Counted from the first letter of the stretch, positions 1-12,927 are shown. The stretch: 64,000 bases of DNA from Asterias amurensis (GCF_032118995.1 NC_092652.1:21256044-21320043), one strand, 5' to 3'. Notes: generated by a model from the sequence alone, not told the origin. A program made the numbers and translations.

Positions 1-101
1 TTGTTCTGTGTCGATCTTGTGAGTTGCACGATAATAACAATGTCAATTCTCCACATTATCTGTAAATGGCATTGTAATGTTTTATCATGTTGTTGTTTCA
101 G

Positions 102-546
102 TGCCCTTGTAACTGCCTACGACAAAGCCAAAAAGAAACATCAGAACAGACTTAAGAAACTTGAAGCTCAGATGATGGCCATGGTGGAGAGACATGACAC
201 ACAGGTGAGATTTCCACATGTATTTGTCTATCTATCCTGTTGACAAATGTGACTATTAAATCCACTGAAAGGCCGTCACAGTGAAGTGGATTTCCTTGCA
301 TCAGTGCAGACAACCCTTGAAGCATAAGTGCAGATGAACTGAAATATTTATTGGGGGGAAGAAGGGTTCCACGCTGAGGGTTCCTGGAACCCCGTCCTTA
401 GAGAATATTAACTGCAATGCAAGAATAATTATCTATTGGTTTATCATTCTCTTTCTGCTCAGGTCCGAATGCTGAAGCAAAGAATAGCATTACTGGAGGA
501 AGAGAACCAGGCCAGCAGACCCCCACACAATGAAACCTCCTTATAG
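102..546 (+). CDS. C-terminal exons of a coiled-coil protein (5' part outside window)
   Basis: Two exons are visible, 102-204 and 463-546, ending in TAG. The first follows a TTGTTTCAG acceptor and ends at a GTGAGA donor; the second follows CTGCTCAG. Together they encode the last 62 or so residues. These are a charged heptad-like helix rich in K, E, Q, L and M (KKLEAQMMAMVERHDTQ, then VRMLKQRIALLEEENQ), followed by a short polar tail ending in NETSL. This looks like the end of a long coiled-coil, as in centrosomal or Golgi scaffold proteins. I do not recognise the family. The gene starts upstream of base 1, so its length and N-terminal domains are unknown. Both splice sites and the frame across the junction agree, so the exon structure is fairly secure even though the identity is not. 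Confidence 0.7.
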
Positions 547-842
547 ATACCCCCCCCCTCCCCCAACCTCCCTTCCTCCACCTCCCTTTCTCCCCCTCCC
601 TATCCGTGACCTCTCGGATCCCTTATCACTGCCAAATACCTAAGATGTTCTTCCTGCCTTCGACTAGATGTGAACCCATGACCATGGATTGATGTCGTTG
701 TAAAAAAATGTGTGCCTCCTCTCTTCAAAGAATGGTGCTCCTTTCAAGACAAAGATAAACATTGTCTTCAGTGATGCAAGAAAAAACTGTGATTTTCTTT
801 TTAAAACAAACTTGATTATGGAGGAAGGACTCTCAAATATGT

Positions 843-1285
843 AAATCTTGCACAGCTGGATTACTCGAAGTGAAAATCTTGCAAAGCAGGAATACTAGAA
901 GTGAAAATCTGGTTAAGATGAAAATCTCGCAAAGCAAGAATACTAGAAGTGAAACTCTCGCAGAACTGGATTACCTGAACTGAAAATCTCGCAAAGCAGA
1001 ATTACTAGAAGTAAAAATCCCGCAGAACTGGATTACTTGAAGTGAAAATCTTGTAAAGAAGAATTACTAAAAGTGATATTCTCGCAGAACTGGATAACTA
1101 GAAGTAAAAATCTTGCAGAACTGGATTACCTGAACTGAAAATCTCGCAAAGAAGAATTACTAGAAGTGAAAATCTGGCAGAGCAGGATTGCCTGAAGTGG
1201 AACTCTCGCAAATCAGGATTACTAAAGTGAAACTCTCTCAAAGCAGGATTACTAGAAGTGAAAACCTGACAAAGATGAAAATCTC
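843..1285 (+). repeat. Degenerate tandem repeat, about 30-32 bp period
   Basis: About 14 imperfect units of the form GTGAAAATCTTGCAAAGCAG followed by RATTACTAGAA are arranged head to tail, with alternation between TTGC and CTCGC and between AAAGCAG and AGAACTG. It begins about 300 bases after the stop of the coiled-coil gene and lies before the first AATAAA (1515-1520), so it is probably transcribed in the 3' UTR. It is not coding in any long frame. Confidence 0.75.
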
Positions 1286-1514
1286 TGGAGATTGGAGAAT
1301 GGCTTACAAGATAATGAACTTTAAAGTTGGTGATGGAAATTCAGAACTCCTCTGAAGTAAAACAGAAGTAAAACTTTTGACGATAGTTGTAAAAAAGAAA
1401 GAAAAAAGTCTGGAGAAACTCTTGCCTTGTCAGAGTCGGAGCTGTTCAATGTGGTACTGCAGAGGAATGCTTGCTATGTATGTATGTCGGAAATGGAAAC
1501 TTGTTATGCATGTA

Positions 1515-1520
1515 AATAAA
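1515..1520 (+). other. Candidate poly(A) signal of the coiled-coil gene
   Basis: The first canonical AATAAA after the stop at 546 lies in TGTAAATAAAAGG. Later AATAAA motifs (for example near 5760) could be used as well, so the 3' end is not settled. Confidence 0.35.
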
Positions 1521-3986
1521 AGGGCCCTGTACAGGTTTATACAGATGTTATCGGACTTTTGAAAGGGGGGGAAATCGACTGAAAAATGCAGCAGTTTTCA
1601 ACAAGCTACGTGAAGGAATGATCTGCCGTCACAGATATTTAATGTATGATTGGTGAAGTAGAATTTAACCAATATGCATGACTGTGTGCTTTTTCGAGTG
1701 GAGACGACCATTAGCAATACACAATCAAATCTAAAAGTAAATCTTTGTAGATATAAAGTTTGGATCAGAACACGGGCCAAATTGTTTTTGAGTGATTTCA
1801 AAACATTTTTGTGCTCATAAAAAAGCTTTAAGAGTTTCAGTAATCTATTTAAAAACGTATAACCAACTCAAAGAACTTTTCTTAAATATGGATATAAAGT
1901 TTTTGGGTAACATTTTGTGTAACGTTATTTTCCAACAACCATGCAGAGTTCACATCTGATGATTTCAGTCAAGAAAAGAGTTCTTAAGATTGTTCATTTT
2001 GGCACATGCCATCTCAGAAATTCTGAAAAACTTGACAGTGTTCAGATTTGTCTATGTACTGAGGGTGCGGTTTTTGCGGTCGTAACCAATAACTGTTCCG
2101 ATTGAATTGGCCATTAGTTAATCACGGACCAATGACAAAAAAAGTAAATCTGTATTTTAATTCAGTCTCTGGACTGCGACAAGCAGATGTTTTTACAATA
2201 AACCAGTAATAATAATAAAAAACAGTTATTTGTTACGTTTGCCAAAACGCACCTCAGTGCCCAAAGAATGATGACATTCTCAGTGTTAGACATCTGCTTG
2301 TGACTGTACATACTGCATGTATCTCATCTCAACCATCTACAAAATGTGGTATTAACATTTTTAAATATTTAACAAATTTGAGAATGATACTCTTTCTTTT
2401 TTTGCCAGGTGATTCTTGCTGTTGTCAGTAATTTTCGTTATTTCTGCAAAGTGTACGTTTGTTCTTGGCCGTGTTGTCAAGATCTTACGAAAGACACTCA
2501 TAAATTATTTGAAATTGTCAACCTTTTTCAAATGAGAAGATTCAATCAAGAGATGGTCTAATTCTTGTTAATGAGGTGCACAGATTGTTACATCATATGG
2601 TATTTTTCTCTTTCCGAACATCAACTTAAGCGCTATAACTTTATTTAGACATTTGAAAGTCACTCGCTCAAAATAGTTGCAAAGACTTAAAACTCGGGGA
2701 GGCTACTCTCTAAAAGTTAACATCCTCAAGAGCCAAAGTTTCTTTTAACTTGCACTAAGTGTCAACATTTTCAAAAAATGCTGACCAACTACAAAACAAA
2801 GCGTTTGCATAAAATGTAACAAGCTGGCAACTTTGATCCAGTGAGGGACAACTTTCCCAGATTCCAGAAATTTTCAGAATTTGTTTTTGTAGCAATCATG
2901 GCATTTAAAAAAAAAATAAAAGGACAAAATTTACAATTCTCTGCTTTCCATTTGTTCTTTTGTCTAAACTTCTTCAGTTCGATTCAAGCAACCAATCCCA
3001 ACGTTGCGACAGTTTTGCGTTTTACAAACCATAACCACCATCCGATTCCATATGGAGGTGCTAAGAATAAATTGTTGCTTAATGAACCAATAAGGAGGTC
3101 CTCAGCGCAAAGAGTAATCATGAAATGGTTTTATATGTGAGAAATATGTGTCTACCAGGGATGTGACTTCTCAGACATTTATCTAAATTCAGACATTTTA
3201 TGTCTGCGTGGTGGAAAAAATGTCTGTTGTTTTAAAAATAAAACTGCTCTGATTTGCTTCTCGAGGACATGTGCTGAGTCTTTGGGATAACTCAAGGGGT
3301 TACCAAAAGGCAAAACGAAATGTCAGAGTTCTGTGAAACTGGCTTTTGGTTTGACCTAGTTTATGTTAAGCATTATGTTTGTTTTACAAACTGCTGTGTT
3401 TTTGTTTGTTTTTTTCTTGTGCATATTAATGATATAATTACTGTAAAAATGTACAAATTGCTCATTTAATATTGTTTATACCTATTTATAAAACTTTCTT
3501 GTTTTTGAAAAAAAAAAATATAACATGTTGTATTTGAGATCAGCTTGTTTGTCATTATTTTGTTATTTTTTTGTTTGTATTTAAGTTTTCACAATGTGCT
3601 AGGGTGAACATTGCAAGGGGAAGCTCAATAGTTTTCGAACAGATAAATGATGGAAATAAAACGATATTTTTGGAACATTCACAGTCATGAAGTAAAAACA
3701 CTTCTAGAGCTTTTACAGCCCTTCTAACAACTGTGTCTTTTGACATGGTCCCTCTGGGTAACAACAGCTCCAAGCTATCCGAACAACTTTTTGGTTAAAA
3801 ACAGGCATTGGGTTCCTCACCATTTTATTCTGATTTCGGGACTTTCTTTGAATCGGCTAGCACCTTTCTCGGAAGTAATGCAGTCACCAAAAGGGAGAAA
3901 GGAACAGTCTACAATGTGTCAAAATGTGTCTAAACATGACAAAGATGCTGGCAACCTAAGGTGTCTATAGAACCCCTACCTCACTA

Positions 3987-4209
3987 GACTTGTGGACAAG
4001 TCGTTAAATGTATGTGCGTTGATAGCGTTCCGACTCTCCTCGCATTTCATGCGGTATTCTGGCCCCCGAGGCTACTGCTCTCACGACTACGGTCCCATTT
4101 AACTGGGAGTAGAAGTCGGGGAAACCAGCAGTTCGCGCGAGAGCAGTGAGCACCGCCACAACTCGACTATCTCACCGCGTGGGACCATTTACGACTTGTC
4201 CACAAGTCT
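3987..4209. mobile_element. Short TIR element with AGACTTGTGGACAAGTCGT ends
   Basis: The left end AGACTTGTGGACAAGTCGT reappears inverted at the right end as ACGACTTGTCCACAAGTCT. The interior is GC-richer than the flanks and holds inverted pieces such as CTACTGCTCTC and GAGAGCAGT. It has no coding capacity, so it is a MITE-like non-autonomous DNA transposon. Related ends occur inside the nested element at 22396-22711. Confidence 0.7.
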
Positions 4210-4767
4210 ACTACCTCACATGCCACTACAGTGTCTGCTCATGATCAGTGCCCAACTTAATGGCTCTGCTTACCATAAGCAGGGAATCCCATGCTTACTT
4301 CAGAATTTAAGTGATTCAACCAGGAACTCAAATCCAATAATGTGCAGTTTCTTTGTATAACATTGTTATAGGTTATTTATTGTGTTTTATGTTGACAAGT
4401 ACCAAATTTGATGGTGCTAAAATTCTTCAACTCAAAAACAACCTTAAATCTGTTCTGTTTTTAATTAATTTTTTTGATAAAGGTTTGAGTTGTCAGGGTA
4501 AATTATTCAATTAAGTATTCATCAGTAAAACAACTTGGATTTTTGTTTCTAAAGGGGAACGAATTTAGACATCTTTTATTTGATCCTTTGCTACCACTTA
4601 TAGGGTTTTGTGTGATGGAGGCATTGAGTTGCAACACATCATGTGGTTGTGTGTCTGTTAACTGCAGACAGTTCACTTTTACTCCACCCTACAAAGCGAA
4701 GACCTTGGTTCTTTTGCAAAACCTGTTAAATTTTTTGTTCCCCTCAACTTTCTAAAATTTATCGTTT

Positions 4768-5143
4768 TAAAGCCATTGGACACTTTCGGCACAGAAAAAA
4801 AATAAAAGTTCACAGATTTACAAATAACTTACAGGGTTTACAGAAGGTAATGGTGAAAGACTTCTCTTGAAATATTATTCCATGAAATGCTTTACTTTTC
4901 GAGAAAACATTAAAACAATTATCAATTCTCGTTGTCGAGAATTACGGATTTATTTTAAACACATGTCATGACACGGCGAAACGTGCAGAAACAAGGGTGG
5001 GTTTTCCCGTTATTTTCTCCCGACTCTGATGACCCGATTGAGCCTAAATTTTCACAGGTTGTTTTTTTATTTTTATCAGTTGTGATACATGAAGTGTGGG
5101 CCTTTTGACAATACTGTTTACCAAAAGTGTCCAATGGCTTTAA
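4768..5143 (+). mobile_element. Family A foldback MITE, copy 1
   Basis: The ends are TTAAAGCCATTGGACACTTT and, inverted, AAAGTGTCCAATGGCTTTAA. The interior carries a small hairpin around TTCTCGTTGTCGAGAA. The terminal TTAA on both sides suggests insertion at TTAA. It is non-coding. Two more copies lie at 8965-9325 and 19961-20334. Confidence 0.8.
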
Positions 5144-5841
5144 TCTTATACCAATTTCAAAGAGCTGCTGATCATAAATTCTTGCTCAGGGTACCAGTCA
5201 AAATACTATGTAATGTTGCAATTGTTTGTAAATTGTTTGTTCCCTGTGGTTAATTGTTTTTTAGCTGCTCTTTGAAATTGGACTTGATTCAGAAAGAGAC
5301 TAATTAATGACCGTCCAATATAATCATTGAGAAAAAGATATCGGCAAGATTTGTTTGTTTTAAAATTTGTATTGTTTATTATTTCCTTTTTTTATTTTAA
5401 TTTTATTCTACCCATGTAAATAATGTAATTTAAAGATATAGTTTTTATTTCAAAATGGTTTCTGATATTAATTTTGTTTTTGTGGTTTTTTTTGGCAAGT
5501 CACCCCCAAAAGGGTGTTAATTAAATAATACATGTAGTTATTTATAGAAATCATTTTAGAAATTCCACAAATCATTTTGACAGTTTCAAAATACTCGTGA
5601 AAAATCTTTGTGAAAATTTTTAATTCTCCTGTGACAAATGTGCAAAATATTATATTTTAAGAATTGTCCTTTCTAATCATTGCGACACATTTTTATGAAA
5701 AACATTTCATTTCAATAATTTTTGCCTTATTTCTATCTTGTTTCATCATGTTCTTGTATAAAAATAAACATTAATTTTATACAGCTTTTCTTGGGAACAT
5801 AAACACTTGTGCTATGTGTTTTTTCTTGTTTTTGTGGTGGT

Positions 5842-5917
5842 GTTTGTTTGTTTGTTTGTTTGTTTGTTTGTTTGTTTGTTTGTTTGTTTGTTTGTTTGTT
5901 TGTTTGTTTGTTTGTTT
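5842..5917 (+). repeat. (TTTG)n microsatellite
   Basis: An uninterrupted run of about 19 TGTT units. Confidence 0.95.
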
Positions 5918-6593
5918 TCGTAAAGTTGAAGGTTAGATGATGAGATAAATTGGATCGGGTCTTGAAAAATGTAATTAAGTTACAAAATATTAGCTGGCAG
6001 AAAAACTGCTGCAGTCAACGTTGATCAAATTGAACTCTAGGTTGGGGGAAGAAAATTTTGCTTAACAAAAGTTGCTCACTAAGCAGAAATTAGCAGTTAC
6101 TATTGATACTCATCTGTTGTGTTATTTTGGCTGGCAACCTGATTTTGTTAAGCAAGTACTTATAGCTTAGCTGTAGCACGAGAACGTTCACCATATTCAT
6201 CATCCTGGGGTTGTGTTTGGAAGCTATTAATGTTGGGTGGGGTTTTGTATGTAATAAAACACTGGCCAATATTGATGAAATGACTGCCCTATATAGGACT
6301 AGGACTGCCCTATATATAGGACTCTTCCTCTGTGCTGTACACAGATACTGCTATGCAGTATAATACAAGAGTATTACCCTTTGTACCAACATATGGGATC
6401 CAAGTACAAGCCAAGAACAAATTTGTTGTTTTAAATCAAACTGGTCCCCACTCTATAGTATAGGTTAACAGTTATATATGATTGCCAGTTTGTAGAGCAT
6501 AACATAATCTTCCCTAAAAATACAAAAACACAAATACATCGCTCAGATTAATTGATGCACAGAAAGTCCCTTTAAGTAATATCGAGAAGTCAC

Positions 6594-6618
6594 CACGTGA
6601 GGGCGCCCTATCCACGTG
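6594..6618. promoter_or_regulatory. Two CACGTG E-boxes ahead of GPATCH4
   Basis: CACGTG occurs at 6594-6599 and again at 6613-6618, 13 bases apart and within 45 bases of the GPATCH4 start codon. Canonical E-boxes of this kind bind Myc/Max and USF proteins, and genes for ribosome production and the nucleolus are common Myc targets. That these sites work here is inference. Confidence 0.45.
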
Positions 6619-6634
6619 GTGAATTTCATCAATA

Positions 6635-9600
6635 ATGGCCGGCCATAGGTGCTCGTCGTTTGCTCAGACTCAGCTCGAAAAACATGGATGGCAAGCAGGT
6701 TTGTATCGCTGTTTATCAGTTGTTTCATAAATCATGTGTAGTTTGAAATATCTTACAAAGTACATTTGTATATTTATCTAATTGTGGAGAATGTTTGCCG
6801 TCTTTGAATTGGACTGAGTTGACGGGTCCGTCCTTGTCATAAAAATGTTTGTGCCATTGATTGCACAATACAGTCGTTTGACCAGTTCTGGATCACTTTT
6901 TGAATTCACATTGTTTTTTGTTGCAATCTCTTTGATATTTTAAACAAAAAAGTTTATCAGTTTACCTAAACATGACATAAAGCTCACCAAGTATTCACTG
7001 ACACAAAAAGATTAGTTCTTTTGAAGAGGCTTTAAGAAAAGTATTGTCACCTGTTTGACCAGTTCAGGATCAGTTGAATCTATTCTGAATCAGTAGAGTG
7101 CCCTTTATTGCAAACCCATACTCCCATTCATAAAACTGTCTCTCAAGGACACAAAACTTCAGAGGTGTGTTGGCATGGACTTGGACTTCATTTGTTTAGT
7201 GAATGTCATGCAAGTGTCTTCAATAGCAGCGCAAAAACCCAGCGACAAAACCACAAAACAACAGCAAAGGCAAATGAAAAAGTGAAGCGAACCTAAAAAG
7301 CATTATCGACCCCTCCAAGTTTAAATTTCTCAAAAAAAAAAAAATCTAAAAGAATTTGTTGAAGTAATGTTTCTCAAAATCATCTGAATAAACTTTCTAC
7401 TGCAGTAGTATGATTTTACCATACTTAGTAAGTTAGTGCGGCACCATTTGACGCAATGAGATGTTGAGTGATCCCGAACTGGTCAAGGGTAAGTTGCCCC
7501 CCTAAAGAAGATTTTGGTAACTTCGTCTCCTCAAAACAAGATGTCTGCACAGTATTTACAGGAATGTTTTTTTACACATTTTTATCATTTTACATAAATA
7601 TTTTTTGCCCCGGCACTCCAATTCTAAAGGTAAGAAGTTTTAACAGTGTTTTTCAACCAACATTTTTAAACAAAAAAATGATAAATTTCGCAGACAACCT
7701 TCAGGAAAACAGCCATAATTTATTTGCTGATGATGTTTGGCACCTTATTTTGGGTTTGTTGGTTTAATGGGTGTTAATCTTCACATTTATCAACAGAAAT
7801 TGGTAATAATGAGAAGTGATATAACTATTTGGTTATTGCAAAGTTGAAGTGATCCCGAACTGGTCAATGATCCCGAACTGGTCAAATGACTGTACCATGA
7901 CTGTGTGTGCTGTTGGGTGTGTGTCGTTGAGGAGACGTTCATGCGTTATGGCTATGCTGCTATGCTCTGTGTCAACTCGTGTTTTATGTAAATGTATTGC
8001 TTCAACCAGTAAACGCCAAGAAGGCTGCCGATGAGGTTGTCCCATATTGTTACTGTTGGCTTAGAGATTCTCATCGTACATTTAGGGCCTCACCACCAAA
8101 TTTCATGAAGAAAAGAAGTGGAACAATTTTGGCAAAATTTTGTTTAAAATTCAGGTTTTTACCAGTCTGTACTACTACGTACTAATCTCACTGTATTAAA
8201 TTTTTTGACTGCATGCCATAAAACACCCCGGAGCTGTAGCCCCACTTGTGTGTGTGTTCAATTCAAGGTCTGAATCCTTACTTAGCCATAAGTTTGGCCC
8301 CGATTTTTTCTAAGCATAGTTGTGATCAAAAGTTGAAGGCCGTTTCTCTACGAGCGGGTTGTCATGGCTGTAGTTTAAACCAGCTACATTAAATGTGTTT
8401 ACTTCCCCAGAATTACTTTTCTCGATGTGTACTGAGCGCAGCCATTTTGGAATGATACCAGTCATGCCTGTCAAATAACGACGTCATCGACTGGCCAGGC
8501 TATTGGCGGCGCAAGGGTGCCATGGATGGTTGCTTTATGTTCTCGCTCCCCCTCAACCCAGCCGGTCGATGACCTCCTGATTTGATTGGCACGATTGGGA
8601 TAATTCCATATTGACAGCTCTCAACTTTTTGACTGGATCCATTCTGTATACCTTATGTCAAAGTATTTGAAAAAAAAATGTATTTGTCAGCTGTAGACCA
8701 CAGCCATTCAGATAAACTTACAATCGATTTGTACCTCTCTCATTTGCAGGGCAAGGACTCGGCAGGACAGAGTCTGGCATCAGTGAGGCCATCAAAGTGA
8801 AGATAAAGCATGACACTGCTGGAGTAAGTTCCCCCTTCTCCTTCTCAAACCTCTCCCTCCTTCAGCCAACCCAATAACTTTCACATAAGCATTTTTATAA
8901 AACTACTAATGCCATAGGAAGGAAATGTACACACATTTTTTAGTCTGTTTGATGACTATGTCTGTTAAAGCCATTATACACTTTCGGAACAGAAAAGAAG
9001 AAAAACAAGTTCACAGATTTACAAATAACTTACAGGGTTTACAGAAGGTAAATATTATTCCATGAAATGCTTTACTTTTTGAGAAAACATTAAAACATTA
9101 AAACAATTATCAATTCTCGATATCGAGAATTACAGATTTGTTTTAAACACATGTCATGACTCGGCAAAACGTGCGGAAACAAGGGTGGGTTTTCCCGTTA
9201 TTTTCTCTCGACTCCGATGACCGATTGAGCCTAAATTTTTGTTTGTTATTTTATATATAAGTTGTGATACAGGAAGTGTGGGCTTTTGGACAATACTGTT
9301 TACCAAAAGTGTCCAATGGCTTTAAGCAAAAAAAACACCAAACTTTGGGACAGTTGAGTCTTGTAAAATTACTTCTCTGCTTTTAAAGTATACTGTAAAA
9401 CTTGTGCATTCTCATATGGTGTGGTTCTCACAGTGAAATAGACTATTTACTTTACAACAGTGGGCTGATTAGATTATTTCTAATGCTGGTTATTTTGATC
9501 ATTCAGCTCCACTTTTTGAACTTCTAAAATTCAATGTGTTTTTGTTTACCTTAATTTAGGTAAACTTTTATTTCAAGATGCAAACATTATGCATCTTTAT

Positions 9601-12600
9601 CTTCTTTTGTTAACCCTTTCTTTAATTTACCTTAACTTGAAGTTCCTGGTAGAAAAGCCTTTATGTCCCTTTCAACAGAGCTTCAGTATTTAGAACAAGT
9701 CTTGTCCAAGGTGTTGCTTATTAGAGTAGTGTCAGTGATTCCAGAAAAAGCGTGGTTACTTTGCCCCCTTTTTATAAAAACATGTAAAGCTCAGTTACAT
9801 AATTCTTAGTAATGAAAGAAAGGTTTTGACATAATTTTCTAGATGATGTTAGTCAGAGTTAGTTAGTTTGTTGGTGTGCTTGTTTGTGATAGGCCTAAAT
9901 GTTGTCATGTTTTGTGATTATTTATCTAACTTCCTTGTAATAGATGTTAAATTTGCATCGGGGATAAAGAATATCAATTTTGGTTTTTACCCATACACCG
10001 ATGTGTGTTAGCACTGTATACTCAGTACTTTCCCGAGTCCTGTGAAAAAATATCACAAGGGTCGTGGGTTCGAATCCCACCCGAGTATCATGCCTGTGAT
10101 ATTTTTTTTACAGGACTCGGGGAAAGTACCGAGTATACAGTGCTAACGCACATCGGTGTATGGGTAAAAACCAAAATTGATATTCCTTGTAATGTTAGTA
10201 TTATTTCTACTTTGGTTCGCCATTATACCTTCACTTTACACTATGTCGATGTACAGTGTTGTAGCCACAGTGGGCGGTGCTTGGCGGAACTGCCCGGGAC
10301 TAACAAATTTCACCCAGCACTCTGAGCAAGATACACTGTGCTGCCCAGTACAGATTTCCCCCAGATTGCACATCAGCAATGATGTTCCCATATCTTGACA
10401 TGAATACATGTAGTTTTGTTGAATCGTTCGCCCTTGATGGACTAAATTGGATTTTGAGCCCACCACTAAAATTGGTCTAGCCACAACACTGTCGATGTAC
10501 ATGTACTTAGTCATAACAATGTTGAAATAAATGTATTATCTGTATGTGTAGGTGGGGCATGATCTTGGTCAGCAGTTTACGTACCACTGGTGGGACCATG
10601 TTTTCAACAAGGCTGCAAACAACATAGTGGTGGAAAATAACCAGGTTTGTCATGCGTGTTGTATAAATTGTGCCAAAAGTTGTAGTTTTTGCTTACTTTG
10701 TCATTGTCATTTTATCCAGGAGTTCGTTCGTATGTATGTATGGCTGTCCGTCTGTCTGTCTGTTTGTCAGACGGTCTGTCTGTCTGTTTCGTCTGTGTTT
10801 TGTCCTAAGCATTTACCTTTAGCTTATCTATTTTGTTTTGTAAAGGCAAGCCGCTACAAGCTACCTGGCTTATTTTGGGCCTTGCCTCCTTGCGCTTTCC
10901 GCCAATTTATTATTATTTTTTTCTATCATTTATATATACCTGTATGTATTACTATAATATTGTGGAAATGTTTTGTGGAAATAAATGTATATTGAATTGA
11001 AAAGACACCTCCATCTTTTTCATTCTAAATACATTACAGCTAAGGGATTTTCTCCGTTTTGATGAAGACCAGTCCTTAATGTGTTTTTTTTTCTTCATGT
11101 CAATAGGAAGGTGTGAAAATGACAAGTAAAGAGAAAAGCCACGGACCAATAAGTAACAAAAAACAGCCCAAGAATGTAGGCAAGAAGCCTCTGCTGTATG
11201 GCAACTTTGTCCGGAGTGCCACTTTAACAGCGGAGGGCTTGAAACGTGACGACCAAGACAGTTCTTCATCTGAGGAGGAAGAGAGTAACAAGGAGGAGAT
11301 GAATATTGATGAGAAGTTCTTCAAGGCTTGTGGTGGACGAACAGCTCATAAGTTAGTAACACCTTATTCTTTTGAATCTATCAAGATGTGATCAAGCAAA
11401 ATGAGTCATTTGTCAACCCAGGTCATTTTTATACATTTGTAAAGAGTACAATCTATGCTTTAATACTGTTAAACCCCCCATGTTGATACCACTTTGGTTC
11501 AAAGTTGTGAAAGTAGTATCGCGTGATGTGGCACAACTGTCCGGGCCGTTGCTCTCGACCAATAGGAATGAAGAAACTGTCTTATAAGAACAGGTGCAAG
11601 CTCGCGTGTCACGCCCATGTTTCAACACTTTTTACCGGTCGAAAACAAAGGTTTATACACACCCACGTGACGCGCTCTCCACCAATAGGAATAGCAAAAC
11701 TGTCCGAGGTATTTATGAATGCTAATTTTGACCCATTTTAGATGTTATTTATCAGGAGGGAAGTTGCCAAAATAAAATAAAATATAGTTTGGCATTTAAA
11801 TTAACAAAATTTGTTTGTGGAAAATATCATCCCTGTTGGCCTGACTTCGCTTGTTTCTCCATACTGACATTTTAGCTTTTTTAGCTTAATCACATCGTAC
11901 ATTTTTTATGTCTGGCACGTTTTGTCAGTTTTTGAAGTGTAAATTTTTGTTCCTTGATGTTTATAGGGGCGCTAGGCACGGCTTGAAACTCTCCGGGAAA
12001 CTGAAGCGAATTCAGGAACAAGAGGAGCTGGAGGGTTACCTAAATCGTCAGAAAGACCAGGCTCAGTCCACTAAACCCTCTCCCCCTAGCCTTGATAAAG
12101 ATCAAAGTCAAACAACAGAGGATGATGATAATGATCGGGAGAAGGTGAGAGATGCAGGAGACGAAGAGAAGCAGGAGAGGAAACGACAAAAGAAAGAGAA
12201 GAAACGGAGGATGAAAGCCGCCATTGAGAATGGGCGATGTGATGACGCTGGAGATGAACAAGATGGGGAAAATGTACTTCAAGAATCGGGAAGTGCAACT
12301 GAAGAAGAGAAACATACAACTGAGCAGGACGCCAGTGGATGTTGCGAGGATGATGAAAGTGAGAGACAACGGGAGGAAAAACAGCGAAAGAAAGACAGGA
12401 AACGCAAAAGAAAAGAGGCTAAATCTGCCAATGGCTGTCATGAGGACACAGTAGACTTGGATGATACTATGGTCATTACTATCAATGAAGCAGATGAGAG
12501 AAAACAGGCGAGAAAAGCAAGAAAGGAACTGAAATTGAAGAACAGACAGGATGGTGCTAGCTGTGGAGATGATTCAAACGGACCTTTTGTGAATGACGTT

Positions 12601-12927
12601 GTCGAGTTGACTTTAGAAGAAAATGGAGATGATCAGGACAGAAAGCGCAAAAAGAAAAAGGAAAAAAAGAGAAAGATGGAATCGGTTGATGTCTGTGAAA
12701 ATGAGAATAATGAATCTAGTGAACTGATTTGTTGTACTGTACCCGAGGGAGACATGAGGACTGGTGACAATGATTGCGATCTTGATACCAAAAATGGTGG
12801 CGATGATTTAGGAAAGAAAAGCAAGAAGAGAAGGAAGGAAGAGGTTTTGCAGAACGGCAGTCTCGATCATGAATGTACAGATATAAAAACATCCAAAAAA
12901 TCGAAGAAGAAAAAGTCCAAGCACTGA
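6635..12927 (+). CDS. GPATCH4: G-patch domain protein 4-like nucleolar protein
   Basis: Five coding exons: 6635-6698, 8750-8823, 10552-10644, 11107-11351 and 11967-12927, all with GT-AG borders and matching phases, giving 478 aa (human GPATCH4 is about 450). The ATG at 6635 opens MAGHRCSSFAQTQLEKHGWQ and is chosen because the frame then runs into QGLGRTESGISEAIKVK. This matches the glycine-rich G-patch core that binds and stimulates DEAH-box RNA helicases. Next come a conserved VGHDLGQQFTYHWWDHVFNK block, a KKPLLYGNFV block and FFKACGGRTAHK. The last exon encodes a long lysine- and glutamate-rich low-complexity tail typical of nucleolar targeting. The family acts in the nucleolus and Cajal bodies on rRNA and snRNA-linked helicase work. 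The tail is unlike human in sequence but like it in composition. An ATTAAA at 12971-12976 may be its poly(A) signal. Confidence 0.9.
8965..9325 (+). mobile_element. Family A foldback MITE, copy 2
   Basis: It shares the ends and interior of the copy at 4768-5143 and lies in GPATCH4 intron 2. The left end reads TTAAAGCCATTATACACTTT, and a stretch of about 20 bases after GGTTTACAGAAGGTAA is missing relative to copy 1. Confidence 0.8.
9945..10190. repeat. Two SINE G tails in head-to-head orientation
   Basis: A tRNA-like T-arm (GGGTTCGAATCCCACC) near 10066 is followed by a tail ending CACATCGGTGTATGGGTAAA. The same tail occurs inverted immediately to the left, from about 9945. The result is an almost perfect palindrome in GPATCH4 intron 2. 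A fuller copy of the SINE is at 14088-14305. Confidence 0.65.
10740..10800 (+). repeat. Imperfect (TCTG)n run
   Basis: A short GTCTGTCTGT-rich tract in GPATCH4 intron 3, partly mirrored by CAGACGG in the middle. Confidence 0.7.

Larger units (their letters stand above)
1521..6590. other. Gene-free AT-rich stretch between the coiled-coil gene and GPATCH4
   Basis: No exon with convincing splice signals and codon content is visible on either strand. It holds a TIR element (3987-4209), a family A foldback element (4768-5143) and a (TTTG)n run (5842-5917). The remainder is unremarkable AT-rich DNA, part of which may be long 3' UTR. Confidence 0.5.

Noticed and set aside
10552-10995. 147-aa open frame starting VGHDLGQQFTYHWW
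   Set aside because: Only the first 31 codons are exon 3 of GPATCH4; the rest reads through the GTTTGT donor into the intron.
12040-12441. 133-aa hydrophobic minus-strand frame
   Set aside because: It is the complement of the lysine/glutamate-rich GPATCH4 tail and has no independent support.
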